Assembly: GCA_009695095.1 (NCBI GenBank)
Contig: SIBQ01000024.1
Span: 1-37,021, forward strand
Reading direction: 5' to 3'
Length of the DNA stretch: 37,021 nucleotides
From: Lacunisphaera sp.
GTDB taxonomy: Bacteria > Verrucomicrobiota > Verrucomicrobiia > Opitutales > Opitutaceae
In this document: piece after piece, positions 8,355 to 16,492 of the stretch
Layout of the letters: every line of letters begins with the position of its first letter
How positions within the stretch are numbered: position 1 is the first letter of the stretch
Program-made: the position numbers and the translations under genes
Notes under the pieces: generated by a model
Told to the model about the DNA's origin: nothing
Databases searched by the model: none
What the model saw: the letters and a program-made list of their open reading frames with translations, nothing else

Positions 8355-9140
8355 ATGAATATTCTGGATTATAATCGATCATTCTTCTTCTTTGAAATGG
8401 ACTGGGTCGCAAAGCCGCCAAAGACCGTCTCCGACAAACGCCAAAACCAGCATAACCGGGCGCGGATTCGGATTGACTGCCTCTGCAAAATCACGCGGCC
8501 CAATGGGAGGTCCACCAGCTACTATCTCGGCGAGGCGTGCAAGACCGAGCGCGTGGGTTGCGGGAAGAAGGTAGGATTGTTTATTCAGCCCAATGCGGAC
8601 TTTCGGCCCGTCTACTCGGAGCACGAGGACATGATCATTTTCAAGAGTTGGGACAGAAACAACAAAGGGGTGATGCTAAAGCCTGCCTCCCTTGGCCCGC
8701 AGCCCGAACGGCAGATCATCAAGACGAAGGATGCGTTTTATAGCCACCGACTCCTGCTCCAGCACGTGCAGGCGGTGCAGCTGAAGAACGTGCGGCAGAT
8801 CATCGCCGCAGCCGACGCCGGCAAGCCGCTGGTGGCGCGAACAGAATTCCAGCGAGCGGGCTTTCGCGTTCTCCTCGAATACCCCATCGTCACCTTCAAC
8901 GTCAGCGAGAGGCATTTGTTCTATCAGACCGATACCGGGCCGGTGATATTCCCCGAGCTAACGAAGGCCACGAAGCGCGTCGGCGAATCGTTCCGGCTCG
9001 CGTTCTCGGCGTTCGACAGCCCCAACTGGATCGAATTCATCGTACAGAAACCTACGCCGATCGGGAAAGGACTCTCGGTCAACCACTACTCGGAGTTTGT
9101 GCAGGTGGATTGCAGGAATTCCATCTTCGAAGCGAAATGA
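8355..9140 (+). CDS. Unrecognised protein, about 261 residues
   Basis: I do not recognise this family. The frame is long, stop-free and rich in conserved-looking polar and aromatic residues, so it is probably a real gene. The second methionine (MDWVAKPPKT, ATG at 8397) could be the true start, since the first 14 residues are rich in Phe and Asn and neither ATG has a good Shine-Dalgarno. Two short cysteine-bearing segments, DCLCKIT and ACKTERVGCGKK, lie within the first 75 residues and could bind metal, although the spacing is not a classic zinc finger. No signal peptide or membrane segment is evident. It stands 135 bases downstream of the Rieske gene beyond a hairpin, so cotranscription is uncertain. 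Confidence 0.6.
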   Translation: MNILDYNRSFFFFEMDWVAKPPKTVSDKRQNQHNRARIRIDCLCKITRPNGRSTSYYLGEACKTERVGCGKKVGLFIQPNADFRPVYSEHEDMIIFKSWDRNNKGVMLKPASLGPQPERQIIKTKDAFYSHRLLLQHVQAVQLKNVRQIIAAADAGKPLVARTEFQRAGFRVLLEYPIVTFNVSERHLFYQTDTGPVIFPELTKATKRVGESFRLAFSAFDSPNWIEFIVQKPTPIGKGLSVNHYSEFVQVDCRNSIFEAK

Positions 9141-9872
9141 AACTTGAGTCACTGAGCGCCGCCCGGGAGCAGTTGCGCGACTTCGGCCCACGTGGCTTGC
9201 CCGCACCATCGACCAGAGTGGCCCGGCGCGCGCACACGACTGATCCATGGGCAGCTTGATCCACTGGTCACGCCGTCGCTCAGCCCGGCCGTAGGCGCCG
9301 CGGGGACGTGCAACAGGGACACGGGTTCGCCGCATATTGCCAAGGTGCTGTCATCCATCCCACCGCGTTGTGCGTGAAGCGATTAGGCGTGCGCATCAAG
9401 CTTCCGCCGGTGGCGATATTGCAGGCAATCGGTAAGCTTAAAATCAGTGACGTGGGGGAGCAACGGAAGCTAATCGCTCGAACGCTCGTCGGCGAGCGGA
9501 GTGTCGCAAGCTTGCCGACATGGCCGCGCTCTGGAGGATGAAAATGATAGACGTTTCTGCAGACTTTGCATCGGAGGGATAGCTTTGTCGATTCGCCACC
9601 CCAGCGCGGTCGGAATCAGTTCCGACCCATTGTTTATGCGCAGCAATATGCGCGGCGGATTTTCTCACGCCTCAACGCCCGATGATGCCCGGGAGATTGA
9701 TCTGGCCGTTGCAACGATGGTTCAAGTGTCTGAAATCCTGGCGCGGCTGCCGGACGCTGTGAAGTTGTCCGCTGAAGCCCACCGGGGCGGGAGGCGGGAC
9801 GAGGAGTCTGGCACAAAATTGACGAGCGAGGGCATGGCAAGGCTGTCGCTGTTGAGCCCTCGCGCCCGGTCG
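9141..9872. other. 730-base stretch without a recognisable gene
   Basis: Several overlapping short frames on both strands (for example 9308-9541 on plus) carry no recognisable domain or reliable start. The stretch separates a plus-strand gene from the convergent sialidase. It could hold eroded coding sequence, since codon-like periodicity seems to come and go, but nothing can be named. None of the word arrays are seen. Confidence 0.35.
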
Positions 9873-11000
9873 CTATGGAGCCTGATCTTGCAGCCAGGAC
9901 AGAGCGATGCGACGAATGCGCAGGCGGTCCAGATTGTGGCCAGGATAGCCTGCGCAATAGGCGAGCAAGAAGGCATCGTCCACGAAGTGAACGGCCGTGT
10001 AGCAATACCAGCCATCCGAATCATCTTCGATCAGCTTGCGCAGTGGCCAGGTCTTCCCGTTGTCCGAGGAGACCGCGGCCACGAGCGGCGTTCGCCGGAG
10101 CGCCGGAAACGGAAACCGGCCGGAATGGTCGTTGTAAATGGCCAGGAGCGCGCTCGAATTCGGCAGTCGTTTGATGCTGGCGGGCGAGTTCGGAGATTGA
10201 AGCTCGGTCGCCTGGGGTGCGCTCCATGTCTCACCGCCGTCTTCGGAGTGAAATCCGTATTGGGATCCCTGGTCGGTGCGCGCCCAGGAAAAGAGCGAGC
10301 CGTCGGCCAGTTGCACGACTCCCGGCTCCTGCAGGCCCGACTCAGTCGGATTGACAGGAAGCGCCCACCACGTGGCGGCCTCCCGCCAGGTCGCCCCTTC
10401 GTCATCCGAAAGATACCACAGCACGATTCCGCGGGAATCCCACGACGCTCGCTCGTCTGCCGTACCGCTCGAACGATGGAAGGCTAAGGGAACGATGAGC
10501 CGGCCACTGGCGGTCTGGATGACACGGTCATTGTTAAGAACAAACATGCCCGGTGCGGCGGTGATTAGCTTGGGCTCCGACCAAGTCTCCCCTTCGTCGC
10601 CCGACAGCTTTATGTAGGGGAGCTCGCTCAGCCAACCGCTCCGATTGATCAGATAAAACATCGCGAGCTTGCCGCTCGCCAGCCGGAGCAGGGAGACGCT
10701 CATCACATTTTGGTATCCGGTGTTGTCGACGATCACGCGCGACTGGCTCCAGGTGCGCCCCTGATCGTCGGAGTGAATTTCCGCGATCCGGGCGGGGCTA
10801 TTGTCATGGTGACCGCCGTAAAATTGTGTATAGCAGAACAGGATCCGACCGGACCTGAGCGTCGCAAAGGAACCCTCCGAGTTTCGCGGATTTGCCTGGC
10901 TGGGCTCCAAATTGAGGGTGACCTGGTTTTTCTGATGAGCGGCCAGGCTGCCGAGCAGCAGTGTGGCAATCGCGGTTCCTAACAGGATTTTTCTTATCAT
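9873..11000 (-). CDS. Exported sialidase (exo-alpha-sialidase, BNR/Asp-box family)
   Basis: This 375-residue six-bladed beta-propeller glycosidase would release terminal sialic acids from glycans outside the cytoplasm. Seen: an N-terminal signal sequence (MIRKILLG followed by a hydrophobic run, about residues 1-21), then five Asp boxes of the pattern SxDxGxTW at about 77, 133, 198, 252 and 311. Arg241 and Glu225, in the pattern QEPGVVQLADG ... R, are candidate active-site residues. The start chosen (ATG at 10998-11000) puts the signal peptide at the N-terminus. A frame extending to 11030 adds ten residues that would displace it. In the wider family some members act on other sugars or are inactive, so substrate is inferred. 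The nagA deacetylase in the same low-GC segment is consistent with amino-sugar scavenging. Confidence 0.82.
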   Translation of the reverse strand: MIRKILLGTAIATLLLGSLAAHQKNQVTLNLEPSQANPRNSEGSFATLRSGRILFCYTQFYGGHHDNSPARIAEIHSDDQGRTWSQSRVIVDNTGYQNVMSVSLLRLASGKLAMFYLINRSGWLSELPYIKLSGDEGETWSEPKLITAAPGMFVLNNDRVIQTASGRLIVPLAFHRSSGTADERASWDSRGIVLWYLSDDEGATWREAATWWALPVNPTESGLQEPGVVQLADGSLFSWARTDQGSQYGFHSEDGGETWSAPQATELQSPNSPASIKRLPNSSALLAIYNDHSGRFPFPALRRTPLVAAVSSDNGKTWPLRKLIEDDSDGWYCYTAVHFVDDAFLLAYCAGYPGHNLDRLRIRRIALSWLQDQAP

Positions 11001-11006
11001 ACTTAA

Positions 11007-11034
11007 AATATAACAAGAAGATGTCGGCATACAA
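11007..11034 (-). promoter_or_regulatory. Candidate sigma-70-like promoter for the sialidase gene
   Basis: Read on the minus strand, TTGTAT (11029-11034) and TATATT (11007-11012) are separated by 16 bases. The -10 box is only six bases from the chosen ATG, so the transcript would be nearly leaderless, or the real start is different. The -35 match is weak. Confidence 0.25.
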
Positions 11035-11073
11035 TCTATTTATGGAGGGGAAATCGTCCTAATTCAGGACACC

Positions 11074-11170
11074 TGACGTGACCGTCTAAAACGGAGCCAG
11101 GGCTAGTGTTAGTCCTCTCTGCACCTCCAGGCTAAAACCGCGTGTGGACTGGTTTTCGGGGGTCAGGTCA
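11074..11170. mobile_element. Relic or MITE-like remnant of an IS3-family element
   Basis: The left end reads TGACGTGACCGTCTAAA. The right end, read inward on the minus strand, is TGACCTGACCCCCGAAAA, giving imperfect terminal inverted repeats about 97 bases apart. The left end also resembles the outer end of the IS3-type element at 36882: both start TGACGTGACC, and both carry CTAAA, AGCCA and GTTAGTC in the same order. The interior is far too short for a transposase, so this is an internally deleted copy or MITE. No clear target duplication is visible. Confidence 0.5.
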
Positions 11171-11557
11171 CTCCTGAAAACTTGCGTTGGACAGTTGCTT
11201 GCACTGCCCTGACCATTGCGGTTGGGCTGGTAGTCCTGCTGGCGCATCCTTGCCCATGGTGCTGGCGAGCCTCCCAAAATAGTTCGGGAACCACACCCTC
11301 CCTCGGCTCGGTCGCTTCAAATACAAACGGCACCCGCTCTCCTCTGGAAAGTATGGCCTCGCTAGGGTCGTTTTTGTTTGGCGGTGTCCTCCGTCTGGGC
11401 TTAGTAGAGGGTAAGCTATGTCCCTCCGCCGCACCTCAACTTATGCCATTCTTGTTATGCCACACACCCGCAATTATGGGGTAAAGTGGGATAACAGGAG
11501 AATTGGCATTCACCCCGTTTCCCCTCTGTGGGAACGATTGGGAACACTTGGAACTAT
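11171..11557. other. Leader region of mpl with no recognised gene
   Basis: This stretch follows the IS relic and precedes mpl. Short frames on both strands (11168-11434 minus, 11182-11484 plus) show no domain and may be eroded mobile-element sequence. An AGGAG at about 11490 is not in register with the mpl frame. This is where the sequence changes from the low-GC left segment to the GC-rich right segment. Confidence 0.4.
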
Positions 11558-13033
11558 ATGAGGCTTTACTTCATGGGCATTTGCGGGACGGCGATGGGCA
11601 ACGCCTCGCTCCTCGCTCGCGCCGCCGGGCACGAGGTGCTCGGGGCCGACGCAGGCGTCTATCCGCCGATGAGCACCGTCCTCACCGGGGCGGGCATTAC
11701 CTTGCACGAGGGCTACGACCCGGTGCGGCTGGAGCAGCTCGCGCCCGACCTCGTCGTCATCGGCAACGCCCTTTCGCGCGGCAACCCCGAGATCGAGTGG
11801 CTGCTCGACACGCGCGCCATCGCCTTCACCTCGCTGCCGGCGCTGCTCGCCGACTTCGTGCTCAAGAGGCGGAAGAACATCGTCATCGCCGGCACGCACG
11901 GCAAGACGACCACCACGGCGCTGGCCGCCTTCCTGCTGCGCGAGAACGGCCGCGACCCGGGTTTTCTGATCGGCGGCGTACCGCTCGACCCGCCAGTGGG
12001 CAGCCACCTCGGCGGGGCCGACGACCCGTTTGTCATCGAGGGCGACGAATACGACAGCGCGTTTTTCGACAAGCGCAGCAAGTTCATCCACTATGCACCG
12101 TATATCGCCGTGCTGAACAACCTCGAGTTTGACCACGCCGACATCTTCCGCGACCTGGCCGATGTGCAGCGCACCTTCCTGCATCTGACACGCCTCGTGC
12201 CGCGCAACGGCTGGATCGTGCTCAATGGCGATGACGACAACCTGCGCGCCATTGGCCCGTTTGCCTGGACGCGGGTGGTGTCGGTGGGCACGGGCGACAA
12301 AAACGACCTGCAGATCACGGGCTTTCGCGAATCGGCCGCCGGGGCGGCGTTCCGGCTGCGGTGGCGCGGCAAGCCCTGGGCCGAGGTAAAGTGGGCGCAG
12401 TCGGGCCTCTTCAACGCCCGCAATGCAGCCATGGCGGCGATGGCAGCCCAACTCGCGATTTATGGCGACAAGGCGAAACCCGGCCTCCCGACGGGTTCGG
12501 AGCGCGGTGGGGACGCTGCGCTCCATCAGATGATCAACCTCGACTGCCTCGCGCGTTTTCGCGGCGTGAAACGCCGGCAGGAATTGCTGGTGGACACGCC
12601 GAAGCTGAAGGTCATCGAGGATTTCGGCCACCACCCCACGGCACTGGCCGAGACCCTACAGTCGTTCCGGGCGCGCTTCCCGGGGCATCTCATTCACGCG
12701 GCCTTCGAGCCGCGCAGTAATACGTCGCGGACCAAGGTCATGCAGGCCGCCTTCATGCGGGCGCTTGCGCTGGCGGACGAGGTTTATCTCGGCGCCGTGG
12801 CGCGCGCCAACCAGTTTAAGGAGGCCGATCGGTTCGACTCCGAGGCGGTCGTTCAGCACCTTGCGACACAGGGCATCGACGCCTACACCGCACCGACGCA
12901 CGCCGCGCTGTTCGAGATTCTCCAGGAGAACATCGCCGGGGTGACCGACCGGCCCCAGCTCGTGGTCTTCTTCACCAACGGCTCATTCGACGGGATTATC
13001 GGCAAGTTTGTCGCGGCGAACCACAAGGCTTGA
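11558..13033 (+). CDS. mpl: UDP-N-acetylmuramate:L-Ala-gamma-D-Glu-meso-DAP ligase
   Basis: Mpl joins recycled murein tripeptide to UDP-MurNAc in the cytoplasm, bypassing MurC, MurD and MurE. The 491-residue protein has the Mur-ligase architecture: an N-terminal Rossmann-like domain with GICGTAMGN (7-15), the ATP loop GTHGKTTTT (112-120), the carboxylate segment EGDEYDSAFFD, and the central-domain NNLEFDHADIF. The C-terminal domain carries EDFGHHPTA and FEPRSNTSR, the motifs that set Mpl and MurC apart from MurD/E/F. The ATG at 11558 (MRLYFMGICG) is preferred because family members start just before MGICGTAMG; an in-frame GTG at 11528 would add ten residues. It is the first gene of the GC-rich Opitutales-like section and stands alone, followed by a repeat array. 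Confidence 0.93.
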   Translation: MRLYFMGICGTAMGNASLLARAAGHEVLGADAGVYPPMSTVLTGAGITLHEGYDPVRLEQLAPDLVVIGNALSRGNPEIEWLLDTRAIAFTSLPALLADFVLKRRKNIVIAGTHGKTTTTALAAFLLRENGRDPGFLIGGVPLDPPVGSHLGGADDPFVIEGDEYDSAFFDKRSKFIHYAPYIAVLNNLEFDHADIFRDLADVQRTFLHLTRLVPRNGWIVLNGDDDNLRAIGPFAWTRVVSVGTGDKNDLQITGFRESAAGAAFRLRWRGKPWAEVKWAQSGLFNARNAAMAAMAAQLAIYGDKAKPGLPTGSERGGDAALHQMINLDCLARFRGVKRRQELLVDTPKLKVIEDFGHHPTALAETLQSFRARFPGHLIHAAFEPRSNTSRTKVMQAAFMRALALADEVYLGAVARANQFKEADRFDSEAVVQHLATQGIDAYTAPTHAALFEILQENIAGVTDRPQLVVFFTNGSFDGIIGKFVAANHKA

Positions 13034-13036
13034 ACA

Positions 13037-13199
13037 CGGATTGAACGGACTAAGGCATTTAGCCACAAAAGTCACAAAAATGTCTTTCCGCAGCGTCAAT
13101 GTCAGCACGGCGCCCATCGACGCGCGGAACATTTAACCGAAGCCGCAGATACTTTTGCGTTTTTTGTGGCCAACCTGTCTTGGCCTTTGGCTGAAAATC
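13037..13199. repeat. Word array, CACAAAA family
   Basis: The space between mpl and rimO holds AAGGCATTTAGCCACAAAAG and further CACAAAA words. These face the inverted counterpart CTTTTGCGTTTTTTGTGGCC near 13151-13170. The 9-mer AAGGCATTT recurs at the lead of two other arrays. Both convergent genes stop at the edges of the array. Confidence 0.6.
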
Positions 13200-14615
13200 C
13201 TACTGCGCCTGCTTGGCGACCTTGAATTCGGCAGGCCGCTGGCCCCTCGGCAGTGCGAGTAAATCGTAATCCTGGTAGCCGGTGATGGCGACGTGGACGA
13301 ACTCGCCGACCGGCAGCTCGCGCGGCACGTAGACGCGGCCGTCGATGTCGGGGGCGTCGGCCTCGGCGCGGGCGACGCCGGGTTCCTCGACCAAAACCTT
13401 CAGTGTTTTGCCGACATAGCTCTTGCTGACCTCAGCAGCGATTTCCTTCTGGAGCGCCATGAGCTTGTGCCAGCGGGCTTCCTTCACCTTGGCGGGAATC
13501 TGGTCGGGCAGCTTGGCGCCACGGGTGCCTTCCTCCTGCGAATAGCGAAAAACGCCGAGCCGCTCAAATTTGGCTTCGCGGATAAATTCGCAGAGTTCGG
13601 CGATGTCAGCCTCGGTCTCGCCCGGGAAGCCGACGATGAAAGTGGTGCGGATGGCGATGCCCGGGATGCCGGCGCGGATGCGCTTGAGCAGGTCGCGGAT
13701 GTAGTCGCCGCTGGTCTCGCGTTGCATGCGCCCAAGCATGCGGTCGCTGATGTGCTGCAGGGGAATGTCGATGTAACGGGCGACCTTCGGGCACTCGGCG
13801 ATGGTCCGGATGAGCTCGTCGCTCCAGTGGGCCGGATGTGTGTAGAGGAGACGGATCCAGAAGTCGCCCTCAATGGCGTTGAGCTCGCGGAGCAAGGTGG
13901 TGAGGGCGGTGCCTCGCGAGGAATCCACCGGTGTGCGCGGGTTGGGCCGCTGCTCCCAGGTGTCCATGCCGAAGAAGGTCGTGTCCTGCGAGATGAGATC
14001 GAGCTCCTTCACGCCCTCCTTGACGAGCTGGCGGGCCTCCTGCACGACGCTGTCCACAGTGCGGCTGCGGTGGCGGCCGCGAATCTGCGGGATGATGCAG
14101 AAGGTGCAGGGGTGGTTGCAGCCCTCGGCGATCTTGACGTAGGCGAAATGCCCCGGCGTAAGCCGGAAGCGTGGCGTGTCGTAGTCCGGAATGTAGGTGG
14201 ATTTGCCCTCGATGAAGTTGACGGGGGCGTCCTGCTTGCCGCGTTCCCGGGCGTAAATGGCCTCGATGATCGGCGCAACCTTGGTGATCTGGTCGAGGCC
14301 GATGAAGGCATCCACCTCGTTGTGCAGCGAGCTGGAGAGATCCTTGGAGAAACGCTGCGACATGCAGCCGGCGACGATGAGCTTCTGCTCCTTGCGGCGC
14401 TTAGTCAGGCCACGGCCCTGGTGAACCTCGAGGATGTGGCCGATGGATTCCTCCTTGGAGGAGTCGATAAACGAGCAGGTGTTGACGATGACGACATCGG
14501 CCGCTGCGGCGTCGGGGATGACCGCCATGCCGGCCTGGTGCAGATGGCCGATCATGATCTCGCTATCGACGAGATTTTTCGCACAACCGAGGGAAATGAG
14601 GCTGACCTTGATCAT
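13200..14615 (-). CDS. rimO: Ribosomal protein uS12 methylthiotransferase
   Basis: RimO is a radical-SAM enzyme that methylthiolates the conserved aspartate of ribosomal protein S12. The 471-residue protein shows the UPF0004 domain with Cys11 (LGCAKN), Cys47 (NTCSF) and Cys84 (AGCMSQR) for the auxiliary cluster. It also has the radical-SAM CxxxCxxC motif Cys166, Cys170, Cys173 (EGCNHPCTFC), and a C-terminal TRAM domain (roughly 400-460). LGCAKNLVDSE and IGLDQ distinguish it from MiaB. A segment around 240-265 (DTWEQRPNPRTPVDSSRG) seems longer than usual for the family and could be a lineage-specific loop. The ATG at 14613-14615 lies directly before the LISLGCAKN motif. It is followed by a repeat array and converges with mpl. 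Confidence 0.95.
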   Translation of the reverse strand: MIKVSLISLGCAKNLVDSEIMIGHLHQAGMAVIPDAAAADVVIVNTCSFIDSSKEESIGHILEVHQGRGLTKRRKEQKLIVAGCMSQRFSKDLSSSLHNEVDAFIGLDQITKVAPIIEAIYARERGKQDAPVNFIEGKSTYIPDYDTPRFRLTPGHFAYVKIAEGCNHPCTFCIIPQIRGRHRSRTVDSVVQEARQLVKEGVKELDLISQDTTFFGMDTWEQRPNPRTPVDSSRGTALTTLLRELNAIEGDFWIRLLYTHPAHWSDELIRTIAECPKVARYIDIPLQHISDRMLGRMQRETSGDYIRDLLKRIRAGIPGIAIRTTFIVGFPGETEADIAELCEFIREAKFERLGVFRYSQEEGTRGAKLPDQIPAKVKEARWHKLMALQKEIAAEVSKSYVGKTLKVLVEEPGVARAEADAPDIDGRVYVPRELPVGEFVHVAITGYQDYDLLALPRGQRPAEFKVAKQAQ

Positions 14616-14661
14616 GAATTAACCTGGAGCGGCAGTCTGTGCCTGCCGGGTCTGCCAAATA

Positions 14662-14685
14662 AAAACGGCGGTCATAGACCGCCGC
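14662..14685 (-). terminator. Intrinsic terminator of the 34-residue gene, also REP-like
   Basis: A perfect 8-bp stem CGGCGGTC (14667-14674) and GACCGCCG (14678-14685) with loop ATA is followed, on the minus strand, by TTTTT at 14662-14666. This is a textbook rho-independent terminator 26 bases downstream of the small basic protein stop. The palindrome GGCGGTCATAGACCGCC also looks like a dispersed REP-type element; I believe it recurs in verrucomicrobial genomes, but that is from memory. Confidence 0.75.
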
Positions 14686-14711
14686 TACAGTACAGCCGGC
14701 TGAAGGCTCGC

Positions 14712-14816
14712 TTACTTCTTGGCCTTGGCGGCGGCGGCCCGGAGGCGGGCGTTGCGGCGCTTGTGGTAGGCGACGCGGCGTTTCTTCTTGATGTGCTTGT
14801 TGAGTTGTTGACCCAT
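14712..14816 (-). CDS. Small highly basic protein, 34 residues, possibly ribosome-associated
   Basis: A 34-residue frame starts MGQQLNKHIKKKRRV and ends RLRAAAAKAKK. Almost half the residues are Lys or Arg, and there is no acidic residue. That composition is typical of tiny ribosomal or RNA-binding proteins, and the Ala/Lys/Arg tail resembles the ends of bS21 and bL-type proteins. It matches none exactly in my memory. It is followed by a strong intrinsic terminator at 14662-14685, which strongly supports a real, independently terminated gene. The start codon at 14814-14816 has no strong Shine-Dalgarno. It sits between the rhodanese gene and rimO (an enzyme modifying ribosomal protein S12), all on the minus strand, so a translation-related role is plausible but inferred. 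Confidence 0.7.
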   Translation of the reverse strand: MGQQLNKHIKKKRRVAYHKRRNARLRAAAAKAKK

Positions 14817-14872
14817 AAGTAGGAATGTTGAGGGAGAGTTGTGTCTGAAAGGCGGCGCGGGAGTCAAGCGCC

Positions 14873-15193
14873 TCAATACCGGGCCAGCGAGGGGTCAACC
14901 TGCTCCGTCCACGCGTCAATGCCCCCGGCGACATTAGTGGCCTGCGGGAAGCCGTTGGCGCGCAGGAACCGGGTCACGTGCCCGCTGCGCACGCCGTAGT
15001 GGCAAAGCACCAGGAGGGGCTGGCTGGAGGGCAGGGCGGATAGGTTATCGGGTATCTGCTCCATCGGAATGTGGCGGCTGCCGGCAATGGCGCAAATCTT
15101 GACCTCGAACTGTTCGCGCACATCAAGCAGCACCGCGCCTTGGCGCAGCATTTGCGCGGCGGTGGTGACATCGACTTCGAGCGGGGAGTCCAT
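14873..15193 (-). CDS. Rhodanese-like single-domain protein
   Basis: A single rhodanese domain of 106 residues, similar in size to GlpE-type sulfurtransferases, which transfer sulfane sulfur through a catalytic cysteine persulfide. Seen: LLDVREQFE (22-30), the catalytic loop CHYGVRS with Cys64 and Arg69, and the C-terminal NVAGGIDAW. The ATG at 15191-15193 is chosen because it begins just before the domain. A TTG at 15244 would add 17 residues and sits too close to its GGAGG to be convincing. No signal peptide, so cytoplasmic. Its downstream neighbours on the same strand are the small basic protein and rimO. A role in supplying sulfur to RimO-type chemistry is an attractive guess with no direct evidence. 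Confidence 0.88.
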   Translation of the reverse strand: MDSPLEVDVTTAAQMLRQGAVLLDVREQFEVKICAIAGSRHIPMEQIPDNLSALPSSQPLLVLCHYGVRSGHVTRFLRANGFPQATNVAGGIDAWTEQVDPSLARY

Positions 15194-15400
15194 GGGGCAA
15201 GGTCGGAGGATAAAGGCATTTTGAACAGTCTTTTGTGCTGACAATTCCTCCCAAGCAGGATCTACGCGGATTCCGCCGATGAGCCCAGACTATCCGAACC
15301 ATCCGCGAATATCGACGATATCCGCTGGAAATCTGGCCGGTTCGGGTGGGGGTCATCAGTTCGCCGTTGACGCGCGCGGTGGCCGTTTAATCGTGGGCGC

Positions 15401-16489
15401 ATGGCTGAACGCTTCGTAGTGATCATGGCCGGCGGCCGCGGTGAGCGGTTCTGGCCGCAAAGCCGCCAGGCAATGCCCAAGCACCTGCTGCCCATCGTGG
15501 GCGACAAACCGATGCTGGCCCAGACGATTGAACGAGTGGTCGGCGTCGTACCGCTCGAGAATGTCATGGTGATCACCACGCAGACTCAGCTCGACGGCTG
15601 CCGGCGCGCCTGCCCCGGCTTGCCTGCGGCCAATATCATCGCCGAGCCCATGGGCTGCGACACGGCGGCGGCGACCGGCCTCGCCATGCTGCTGGTCAAG
15701 CAGCGCAGCCCGTCCGCCGCCTTCGCGATGCTGCCGGCGGATCATGTCATTCACGCCACCGCCAAATATCAGAAGCAGCTCGCGGTGGCCTTCGAGTCCG
15801 CCGAGTCGGCCGACGTGCTCGTAACCCTCGGCATCAAACCCACCGGTCCGGAAGCTGGCTTCGGCTACATCCAGCAGGCCGGCTTGTGGAAACATGTTGG
15901 CGGTTGCCGGGTCATGGCCGTGAAGCGCTTTGTGGAGAAACCGAACCTGAAGACGGTGAAGGGCTACCTCGCCGCGGGCGGATATTTCTGGAACGCCGGC
16001 ATGTTTGTCTGGCGCGTGCCGGTCGTGGAGGCGGCGTTCAGGGAGCACGCCCCGGAGCTGCACGCCGGGCTGGCCCGGCTCGAGGCTGCGGCCAAGTCCG
16101 CTGGCGGCTGGGCGGCAGCGCTCACGCAGCTGTATGCCACTCTGCCCAAAATTTCCGTGGACTATGCCCTGATGGAGAAATCCACCAACGTGGTCGTGGT
16201 GCCGGCGACGTTTGATTGGGACGATGTCGGCGCCTGGCCCGCGATCGCCAAGCATTTCAAGCCGGATGCCGCGGGTAACATTCTGCGTGGCGCGGCCATG
16301 GTCGAAGACGGCGGGGACAACATCATCGTAAGCGGCGACGGCCACCTGACCGCCGTGATCGGCGCGAGCGACCTCATCGTGGTCCACACACCGGAGGCGA
16401 CGCTCGTGGTCCACAAGGACAACGCGCAGGAAATCAAGGCGCTGCTCAAGCGTCTCGCGGACGATCCGACCAAGAGGAAATATCTTTGA
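15401..16489 (+). CDS. manC: Mannose-1-phosphate guanylyltransferase
   Basis: This 362-residue nucleotidyltransferase makes GDP-mannose from GTP and mannose-1-phosphate. Seen: the signature MAGGRGERFWPQSR at the N-terminus followed by MPKHLLPI, then EPMGCDTAAATGLA, the metal-binding LPADHVI, VEKPNLKTVKGYL with FWNAGMFVW, and FDWDDVGAWPAI. It is the short monofunctional form without a C-terminal isomerase domain. It leads a compact cluster: ruvX starts three bases after its stop. Its product would feed the GDP-mannose 4,6-dehydratase encoded at 32990, so the two probably belong to one surface-sugar pathway although 16 kb apart. Confidence 0.93.
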   Translation: MAERFVVIMAGGRGERFWPQSRQAMPKHLLPIVGDKPMLAQTIERVVGVVPLENVMVITTQTQLDGCRRACPGLPAANIIAEPMGCDTAAATGLAMLLVKQRSPSAAFAMLPADHVIHATAKYQKQLAVAFESAESADVLVTLGIKPTGPEAGFGYIQQAGLWKHVGGCRVMAVKRFVEKPNLKTVKGYLAAGGYFWNAGMFVWRVPVVEAAFREHAPELHAGLARLEAAAKSAGGWAAALTQLYATLPKISVDYALMEKSTNVVVVPATFDWDDVGAWPAIAKHFKPDAAGNILRGAAMVEDGGDNIIVSGDGHLTAVIGASDLIVVHTPEATLVVHKDNAQEIKALLKRLADDPTKRKYL

Positions 16490-16492
16490 GCG

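Noticed and set aside
9501-10487. 328-codon plus-strand frame over the sialidase 3' half
   Set aside because: Mostly antisense to the Asp-box coding region, with no recognisable domain of its own.
11503-12132. 209-codon frame starting before mpl with a nearby AGGAG
   Set aside because: Out of register with mpl; its translation is Arg-rich shadow sequence, and the Mur-ligase motifs are all in the other frame.
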